Assembly (NCBI GenBank): GCA_036506495.1
Contig: DASXRQ010000062.1
Location: forward strand, 1-37,575
DNA length: 37,575 nt
Direction of reading: 5' to 3'
Source of the DNA: DASXRC01 sp036506495
GTDB taxonomy: Bacteria; Actinomycetota; Actinomycetes; Mycobacteriales; Micromonosporaceae
Position numbers and translations under genes: made by a program. The notes beneath the pieces are model-generated. The model ran no database searches, was not told where the DNA came from, and saw only the letters and a list, made by a program, of their open reading frames with translations. The stretch's first letter is position 1. Every line of letters begins with the position of its first letter. Positions 31,738-37,575 of this stretch are shown here, in pieces.

Positions 31738-32780
31738 GGGCCGCGCGGGTCGGCCTGCGCTGCGACGCGGGGGTCCACACCGGGGTAGGGCATCTCGTCC
31801 GTTGCGTTGCGCTCGCCGAGGAACTTTTCGGCCGCGGCGTCGAAGTCTCGTTCTTCGGCGCGGTCGACGACGTGCCCTGGGCCGATGCCCAGCTCGCCGA
31901 CCGGGGCTTTCCCCGGTACGCCGCGCCGGTCGACGCGTCCGGCCTGGTCGCCGCCGCGGGAGTGCACGGACTCGACGCGATGGTGCTCGACTCGTACACC
32001 CTCGACCCGGCGGCCGCCGCTGCTCTCGGCGCCGCCGGCGTGGTCACGCTGGCCATTGTGGACGGTGACGCCCGCGGCCAGGCGGCAGACCTCTACCTCG
32101 ACCAGAACGTTGCCGCCGAGCTTTGTCCCACCGCGGGCGCCGCCGATTCGCGCCGCCTTGCCGGCCTGCGCTACGTGCTGCTCCGCGACGCGGTGCTCAC
32201 CGCGCGCCCGGCCACCGCACCGGTGCCGCGCGACGTGGCTCGGCCGCGCGTGCTGTGCTTCGCCGGAGGCACCGACCCGTTCGGGGCCGTCCCGGTGCTG
32301 GCCCGGCTCGTGCTCGCGACCGGTGTCCCCGTCGACCTGACCGCCGTGGTGGCGCGGCCGGAATTGGCGGCGGCGGTGCCGACGGACGCGCCACTGGCCG
32401 GGGGGCGTGTCACCGTGCTGCCACCGACCGACGACCTGCCGCGGCTGGCCGCCGTCGCCGACCTCGTGGTCGGTGCGGCCGGCACGTCGACCTGGGAGTT
32501 GCTGTGCCTCGGCGCGCCGACCGCGCTCGTCTGGGTCGCCGAGAACCAGCGGCACGGGTACGGCCGGACCGTCGGACGCGGCCTCGCGGTCGGGCTCGGC
32601 TGGCTCGGCGACCTGCGACCCGATCAGGCGGTGGCGACGCTGCACCGGCTGCTCACGGTGCCGGCCGAGCGCGCCGAGCTGGCGGCGCGCGGCTGGCGTG
32701 CCGTGGACGGCCGGGGGCGCGCGCGGGTGGCCGACGCGGTGCTCGCGGAGGTCAGCCGGCGGGCAGTAGCACGACGCTGA
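31734..32780 (+). CDS. pseG: UDP-2,4-diacetamido-2,4,6-trideoxy-beta-L-altropyranose hydrolase
   Basis: The 348-residue GT-B-like hydrolase opens with VGLRCDAGVHTGVGHLVRCVALAEEL; His20 is the expected general base. It ends with a typical nucleotide-binding half (DLVVGAAGTSTWELLCLGAPTALVWVAENQ). PseG removes UDP so that PseI can use the free sugar. GTG 31734 is set by the GTGA overlap with pseF. Its last 29 bp overlap the end of the convergent GT-C-like gene, with no terminator between them. Confidence 0.92.
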   Translation: MRAARVGLRCDAGVHTGVGHLVRCVALAEELFGRGVEVSFFGAVDDVPWADAQLADRGFPRYAAPVDASGLVAAAGVHGLDAMVLDSYTLDPAAAAALGAAGVVTLAIVDGDARGQAADLYLDQNVAAELCPTAGAADSRRLAGLRYVLLRDAVLTARPATAPVPRDVARPRVLCFAGGTDPFGAVPVLARLVLATGVPVDLTAVVARPELAAAVPTDAPLAGGRVTVLPPTDDLPRLAAVADLVVGAAGTSTWELLCLGAPTALVWVAENQRHGYGRTVGRGLAVGLGWLGDLRPDQAVATLHRLLTVPAERAELAARGWRAVDGRGRARVADAVLAEVSRRAVARR

Positions 32781-34701
32781 CCCGGATCCGCCACTCCGGG
32801 TGATGGGCGAGCGCGGTGTCGACCGCGGCGGCGGCCGCCGCGTCCTCGGTGACGAGACGGACCCGCCCCGGCACCCGGCGCAGCAGCCACTCGGTGCGTG
32901 CCGGCTCGTGGAACGGCAGCCGGTAGAAAGCGGGAGCGCTGTCGCGGACCGTGCCCTGCAGCGTCGCTAGGAACAGCGTGCCCCGGTAGGAGGCGCCCGG
33001 GTCGTCGGCCACCAGCGCGGTCACCGTGCCGGGCAGCGGCGGGTAGGCGGCGTACGCCCGGGCGACGAGCCTGCCCTCGCTGGCGCGGTCCAGCTGTCCG
33101 CGCACCCAGGCGGCGGCCCACGTCGTCGACCGCCCATTGAACGGCTGCTGGTACATGCCCTGACCGAAGAACACGCCGGACGCACCCGCGGCGGCGACGG
33201 CGAGGAGAAGCGCGGCCGGCAGCCGCGTGTTGGGCCCTTCCAGCCGCCACGGGGCGGGCAGCAGGAGTGCGACCGCGCCCACCCCGATGACGAGCACGAC
33301 GAGCACGAGTTGCAGCGCCTTGCCGTAGTAGTACCGGGGTTCGGTGCCGTGACCCAGGCTGTACGCCGCGATCCCACCCGCGAATGTCACCGTGGCGGCC
33401 AGCACGGCCGCGTAGCCCCGCCAGACGGACGATCGCCGACCGCCCCGGGTGACGAGCCCGGCGCCGATGAGCGCGGCGAGGGCGACCAGCGCGTCGTAGC
33501 GCGCCCAGATCGACCCGCCGACGGTGACGTGTTCGCCGGTGATCCCGGCCCCTCGCACGCTCAGCAGCGGCGGGACGGCGGCGACCGCCGCCGTCGCGAC
33601 GGCCGCGACGGCGAACGGCGCGAGGTGCCGGCGGACCGCCCGGCGATCGCGGACCAGCCAGACGAGCGCGAGCACGCCGGCGACCGGCAGCAGGAACCAG
33701 TAGGTGAACGCGATCCCGATCAGCAGGCAGGCGACGAGTGCGAGCTGCCCACGGGCCCGGGTCAGCGGCCGGCATACAACCGCGGCGAGCACGACACACA
33801 GCGCCGTGCCGAGGGTCTGGCCTGGATAGCCGTACACCACGAGGCGGGCCAGCTCGGAGCCGAGGAACGCGGCGGCGACGAAACCGGCGACCGCGACCCG
33901 GCGCGGCAGGTCGAGCTGTCGGCCGCCGAGGTGGGCGGCGGCCCACACCGTACAGAGCACGAGCAGGGCGAACGCGGCCATCAGCCAGCCGAGGTAGTGG
34001 TCGAGGGCGCTGGGCCCGAAGACGGGGGCGGTCGAGGAGCGGACGAACCCGTCGAGCGTGCCCGCGAGCAGATGGAAGCCCTGCGGATAGTAGATCATCA
34101 TGTCCGGGGCGGCGGGACCGCCGTGCCCGGGTACCGCGAATAGGTAGCCGCCCGAGGCCCGGATCGCCTCGTACGCACCCAAGTGTCGGGCATTGTCCTC
34201 GCCGACGATGGCGTACGCGAGCCGCCCGGCGAGGCCGCCCCGGAGATACGGCAGCGCGAGCACGGCGGTCACGGCGATCGCTGTGCCGACCGCCACGCCG
34301 TCGAACGGCATGGGCCGGGGAAGGCTCGGTCGCCGGCCGGTCGCGACCGCGATCGCCACCAGGCCAGTCAGCGCGGTGCCCGCCACCGGCACCGGGTGCA
34401 GTCCCCACGGCCAGACCGACCAAGCCAGCCCGGCCGCGCAGCCGGCGCCGACGAGCAGCGCGCTCGCGAGCACGAACCGGTCCAGCAGCGTGCGTCCGGC
34501 GCGCAGCAGGCCGGCGGTGCCGAACAGCAGCAGCGGCGGCAGCACCCAGGCCACCCCGACGGCGTACGCGATAATCGGCACCAGCCAGCCCGCGGCGAGC
34601 CATCCAGCCAGGCGTACGCCTCGGCGCGCCGTGGCCCACCCGCTGGGTTCGGTGCGCGGCCCCGGCTCCGGCGTCCGGATCCCGGCGTCACGCAGATCCA
34701 C
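32752..34701 (-). CDS. Polytopic membrane protein, GT-C-like glycosyltransferase candidate
   Basis: The 649-residue protein (from GTG 34701, AAGGGG 6 bases upstream) has a short cytoplasmic N-terminus and about 11-13 hydrophobic helices, ending in a soluble C-terminal domain of about 130 residues. After an early TM comes LAYAIVGEDNARHLGAYEAI (about 161-180); an acidic ED...H motif in the first large outer loop is the hallmark of lipid-phosphate-sugar-using GT-C enzymes. YYPQGFHLLAGTLDGFV follows. I cannot name the sugar. It faces pseG tail to tail with a 29-bp overlap. A start at ATG 34848 is possible in frame but would add a low-complexity basic leader without a ribosome site. Confidence 0.75.
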   Translation of the reverse strand: MDLRDAGIRTPEPGPRTEPSGWATARRGVRLAGWLAAGWLVPIIAYAVGVAWVLPPLLLFGTAGLLRAGRTLLDRFVLASALLVGAGCAAGLAWSVWPWGLHPVPVAGTALTGLVAIAVATGRRPSLPRPMPFDGVAVGTAIAVTAVLALPYLRGGLAGRLAYAIVGEDNARHLGAYEAIRASGGYLFAVPGHGGPAAPDMMIYYPQGFHLLAGTLDGFVRSSTAPVFGPSALDHYLGWLMAAFALLVLCTVWAAAHLGGRQLDLPRRVAVAGFVAAAFLGSELARLVVYGYPGQTLGTALCVVLAAVVCRPLTRARGQLALVACLLIGIAFTYWFLLPVAGVLALVWLVRDRRAVRRHLAPFAVAAVATAAVAAVPPLLSVRGAGITGEHVTVGGSIWARYDALVALAALIGAGLVTRGGRRSSVWRGYAAVLAATVTFAGGIAAYSLGHGTEPRYYYGKALQLVLVVLVIGVGAVALLLPAPWRLEGPNTRLPAALLLAVAAAGASGVFFGQGMYQQPFNGRSTTWAAAWVRGQLDRASEGRLVARAYAAYPPLPGTVTALVADDPGASYRGTLFLATLQGTVRDSAPAFYRLPFHEPARTEWLLRRVPGRVRLVTEDAAAAAAVDTALAHHPEWRIRVSVVLLPAG

Positions 34702-34855
34702 GGGCGACCCCTTCGCCACACGCACCCATGACCGCGTCGGGTGGCGCGGCCCGGGAGAGGCTACGCGGCCGCGCGGCGCGATCCGGTGACATCGCGGTGC
34801 CGGCCCGGCGTCGGGCGAGTGACGTTCTGGTGATCCTGCCGACGCCACGCCCGCG

Positions 34856-36130
34856 CTAGGTCGGCGGGTAGTCGCGCTGGCGTGAGCCGACGTACACCTG
34901 CCGCGGCCGGCCGATCTTCGTGGCGGGGTCGGCGATCATCTCGCGCCACTGGGCTATCCAGCCGGGCAGCCGACCGAGCGCGAACAGCACGGTGAACATC
35001 CTCGTGGGGAAGCCCATCGCCTTGTAGATCAAACCGGTGTAGAAGTCCACGTTGGGGTAGAGCTTGCGGGAGACGAAGAAGTCGTCCGCGAGCGCGATCT
35101 CCTCGAGTTGCACCGCGAGGTCGAGCAGCGGGTCCGGCTTGGCCATCGCGCCGAGCACGTGCTGTGCGGCCTTCTTCACGATCGCCGCCCGCGGGTCGTA
35201 GTTCCGGTAGACCCGATGCCCGAAACCCATCAGGCGTACGCCCTCGTCGCGGTCCTTGACCCGCCGGACGAACGCCCGGACGTCACCGCCGTCCGCCCGG
35301 ATCCGCTCGAGCATCTCGAGCACGGCCTGGTTGGCACCTCCGTGCAGCGGCCCGAACAGGGCGTTGACGCCGGCGGAGACCGAGGCGAACAGGTTCGCCT
35401 GGCTGGAGCCCACGAGCCGGACCGTCGACGTCGAGCAGTTCTGCTCGTGGTCCGCGTGCAGGATGAACAGCATGTCCAGGACGCGGGCGGCGTCGGGGTC
35501 GACCCGGTACGGCTCGGTCGGCACCCCGAACGTCATGCGGAGAAAGTTCGGCACGTAGTCCAGTGAGTTGTCCGGGTAGAGCAGCGGCTGGCCGATTGAG
35601 GTCTTGTACGCGTACGAGGCGATCGTCGGCACCTTGGCCAGCAGCCGAACGGTGGACATCTCGACGTGCTCGGTGTCGAACGGGTCGAGGCTGTCCTGGT
35701 AGAACGTGGACAGGGCGCTGACCGCCGAAGCGAGCACGGCCATCGGGTGGGCGTCGCTCGGGAAGCCGTCGAAGAACCGGCGCATCTCCTCATGCAGCAG
35801 CGTGTGTATGCGGATCCGCTCGGCGAAGTCGGTCAGCTGATCCGCGGTCGGCAGCTCTCCGTAGATGAGCAGGTAGGAGACCTCGAGGAAGGACGAGTGC
35901 TCGGCCAGCTGCTCGATCGGGTACCCACGGTAGCGAAGGATGCCGGCGTCGCCGTCGATGTACGTGATCTTCGATTCGCACGCGGCGGTGTTCACGAAGC
36001 CGGGGTCCAGCGTGACGTGTCCGGTCTTCTTCAGCAGGTCGCCGACGTCCAACCCGGACGGCCCCTCCTCCGCCGGGCGCTCCGGCAGCGGCAGCTCGCC
36101 GTCGGCGTACACGAGCTTGACGTCGGTCAT
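34856..36130 (-). CDS. gltA: Citrate synthase (type II)
   Basis: The 424-residue enzyme has the complete catalytic triad His263 (GPLHGGAN), His305 (GFGHRVYRNYDPR) and Asp362 (PNVDFYTG), and the N-terminal extension ITYIDGDAGILRYRGYPIEQLA of hexameric bacterial citrate synthases. It condenses oxaloacetate and acetyl-CoA in the TCA cycle. ATG 36130 has GGGAG 6 bases upstream. It lies 48 bp after the ligase-like gene on the same strand and may be co-transcribed with it. A housekeeping gene, unrelated to the glycan locus. Confidence 0.97.
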   Translation of the reverse strand: MTDVKLVYADGELPLPERPAEEGPSGLDVGDLLKKTGHVTLDPGFVNTAACESKITYIDGDAGILRYRGYPIEQLAEHSSFLEVSYLLIYGELPTADQLTDFAERIRIHTLLHEEMRRFFDGFPSDAHPMAVLASAVSALSTFYQDSLDPFDTEHVEMSTVRLLAKVPTIASYAYKTSIGQPLLYPDNSLDYVPNFLRMTFGVPTEPYRVDPDAARVLDMLFILHADHEQNCSTSTVRLVGSSQANLFASVSAGVNALFGPLHGGANQAVLEMLERIRADGGDVRAFVRRVKDRDEGVRLMGFGHRVYRNYDPRAAIVKKAAQHVLGAMAKPDPLLDLAVQLEEIALADDFFVSRKLYPNVDFYTGLIYKAMGFPTRMFTVLFALGRLPGWIAQWREMIADPATKIGRPRQVYVGSRQRDYPPT

Positions 36131-36178
36131 CCGTGCTCCCCGCGGATCTCCCGGTGGCGATTCCCCCTCACGGTAGCG

Positions 36179-37575
36179 TCACCCGCCCGCTGGCCACTGG
36201 TGGACCGGCACGTTGCTGTGCATGTGCGGCATGTAGCGGCGCAGCACCTCCCGCAGCGCCTCGCCGCGGTCCAGGTTGGTCTCGTCCTCGATCCGGCGCA
36301 ACGTGGCGACCTGCCAGGCGGCGCCGTTGTTGGCGCTCAGGCAGCGCTCTTCGATGATCTTGAGGAGGCGGTCGCGTTCCGTCGCGTCGACGTCCCAGCG
36401 GTTCAGCCCCTCGTACGCCATGGGCAGCAGCCGGCGCAGGACCAACTCGGTCGCCGGCACGTAGCCCAGGCCGGGCCAGAACACGCTGGCGTCGATGCCG
36501 TGCCGCGCGCCGGCGTGGAAGTTCTCCTCGGCCGCGCTGAACGACATTTGCGACCAGATCGGCCGCTCCGCCTCGGCGAGCACCCGGACGAGGCCGAAGT
36601 AGAACGCGCCGTTCGCCATGATGTCCACGACCGTCGGGCCGGCCGGCAGGACCCGGTTCTCGACCCGCAGGTGCGGCCGGCCCCGGGAGACGTCGTAGAC
36701 CGGCCGGTTCCAGCGGTAGATCGTGCCGTTGTGCAGGCGCAGCTCCGGCAGCTCCGGTGCGTCGCCGCGGGCGAGGATCTCGGCCGGATCGTCGTCGCTG
36801 CAGATGGGCAGCAGCGCGGGGAAGTAGCGCACGTTCTCCTCGAACAGGTCGAACACCGAGGTGATCCAGCGCTCGCCGAACCAGACCCGCGGGCGTACGC
36901 CCTGTGCCTTCAGCTCCTCGGCCCGGGTGTCGGTGGCCTGTTCGAACAGCGGGATCCGGGTCTCCCGCCACAGCTCCCGGCCGAACAGGAACGGCGAGTT
37001 GGCGCCGAGGGCGAGCTGGATGCCGGCGATGCTCTGCGCGGCGTTCCAGTACTGCGGGAACTGGTCGGGGCTGACCTGCAGGTGCAGCTGCGCGCTCGTG
37101 CAGGCGCCCTCGGGCGCGACGGTGTCGGCGGTGGTGGCCAGCCGCTCGACCCCGTCGATGCGGATCTCCAGGTCCTCGCCACGGGCGGCGAAGATCTCCT
37201 CGTTGATGAGCGCGTAGCGAGGGTTCGCGGACAGCGACTCGGCGGTCAGCTGGTCGCGCCGCAGCGTGGGCAGAATGCCGATCATGACCATGTGCGCACC
37301 GACCGTGCGTGCCTTGTCCTCCGCGGCGTTGAGGCTGGCCCGCACCTGCTCCTCGAACTCGCTCGCGCCGCGGCCGGCGAGCCGCCGCGGTGCGACGTTC
37401 ACCTCGATGTTGAACTGGCCGAGCTCGGTGACGAACGCGGGGTCCGCGATCGCGGCGAGCACCTCCGCATTGCGCATCACCGGGTTGGCGTGCTCGTCCA
37501 CCAGGTTCAGCTCGATCTCGAGGCCCGCCATCGGGCGCTCGACGTCGAACCGGGACTCGCGCAGCATCTCGGCGA
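36179..37575 (-). CDS. Glutamate-cysteine ligase family protein (GCS2 type), 5' end outside window
   Basis: At least 462 residues are visible; the frame stays open to the window edge (A-E before MLRESRF), and homologues I know begin further upstream, so the N-terminus is cut. Features are GLEIELNLVDE, ELGQFNIEVN (acidic residues for Mg-ATP), HLQVSP, GANSPFLFGRELWRETRIPLFEQ and LRVENRVLPAGPT. GCS2 enzymes join glutamate to cysteine or another amine. In mycothiol-using actinomycetes the physiological product is often uncertain. Gene order with gltA downstream is noted without functional meaning. Confidence 0.88.
   Translation of the reverse strand, partial: AEMLRESRFDVERPMAGLEIELNLVDEHANPVMRNAEVLAAIADPAFVTELGQFNIEVNVAPRRLAGRGASEFEEQVRASLNAAEDKARTVGAHMVMIGILPTLRRDQLTAESLSANPRYALINEEIFAARGEDLEIRIDGVERLATTADTVAPEGACTSAQLHLQVSPDQFPQYWNAAQSIAGIQLALGANSPFLFGRELWRETRIPLFEQATDTRAEELKAQGVRPRVWFGERWITSVFDLFEENVRYFPALLPICSDDDPAEILARGDAPELPELRLHNGTIYRWNRPVYDVSRGRPHLRVENRVLPAGPTVVDIMANGAFYFGLVRVLAEAERPIWSQMSFSAAEENFHAGARHGIDASVFWPGLGYVPATELVLRRLLPMAYEGLNRWDVDATERDRLLKIIEERCLSANNGAAWQVATLRRIEDETNLDRGEALREVLRRYMPHMHSNVPVHQWPAGG

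Noticed and set aside
19609..32780. Flagellin gene or Maf-type flagellin glycosyltransferase in the pse locus
   Set aside because: No protein with flagellin ends or Maf motifs is present, so the target of the glycan cannot be named from this window.
1..37575. CRISPR array, tRNA/rRNA genes, transposases, phage integrases
   Set aside because: None seen on either strand; the direct repeats found are either in-frame coding repeats or the short phased boxes at 26023-26096.

Overview
The window is very GC-rich DNA with GTG starts, ATGA/GTGA stop-start overlaps and long antisense open frames caused by codon bias. This points to an actinomycete. The ECF sigma/membrane-protein pair at the left edge resembles pairs I associate with Micromonosporales, but that placement is inference. 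I see no rRNA, tRNA, insertion sequence, phage gene or CRISPR array.

Left edge (1-3620): the C-terminal end of an ECF sigma factor, a one-TM protein with a Pro-rich repetitive outer domain (putative anti-sigma partner), a 550-bp gap, and a secreted 677-residue protein with Ig-like repeats. A strong hairpin separates this block from the next.

Catabolic block (3627-19516): two divergent transcription units flank a compact control region (10782-10928) with two plausible sigma-70 type promoters and a 19-bp inverted repeat. The minus-strand operon, in order of transcription, encodes a DddP/Xaa-Pro-peptidase-like M24 protein, E1 alpha and E1 beta of a TPP-dependent 2-oxoacid dehydrogenase, an SsnA/TrzN-type amidohydrolase, a bicupin, an SDR lacking the usual catalytic residues, and a 3-hydroxyisobutyrate-dehydrogenase-like reductase. 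Five of its six junctions overlap. The plus-strand unit encodes an XRE-cupin regulator, MoxR and VWA/CoxE maturation proteins, XdhC, then a CoxS-CoxL-CoxM molybdenum hydroxylase with an AYRGAGR (form II, not CO dehydrogenase) loop, and membrane-anchored CoxG. Together they look like a dedicated pathway for an unidentified, probably nitrogen-containing compound: hydroxylation, hydrolysis or deamination, C-N or C-S cleavage, then reduction and oxidative decarboxylation.

Surface-glycan block (19609-34701): a full pseudaminic acid (Pse5Ac7Ac) set, pseH-pseI and pseB-pseC ... pseF-pseG. It is interrupted by a divergent five-gene, translationally coupled operon: ACP, ketoreductase-type SDR, acyl-AMP ligase, LuxE-like acyl-protein synthetase and LuxC-like acyl reductase. 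Two proteins between pseC and pseF are a candidate nonulosonate transferase and a methyltransferase-like multidomain protein. A GT-C-like polytopic membrane protein overlaps the 3' end of pseG tail to tail. I read this as a locus that makes CMP-pseudaminic acid and possibly decorates it, or its carrier, with an unusual acyl-derived group. This is the best candidate for an undescribed system here.

Right edge (34856-37575): housekeeping citrate synthase and a 5'-truncated GCS2-type glutamate-cysteine ligase, both on the minus strand.
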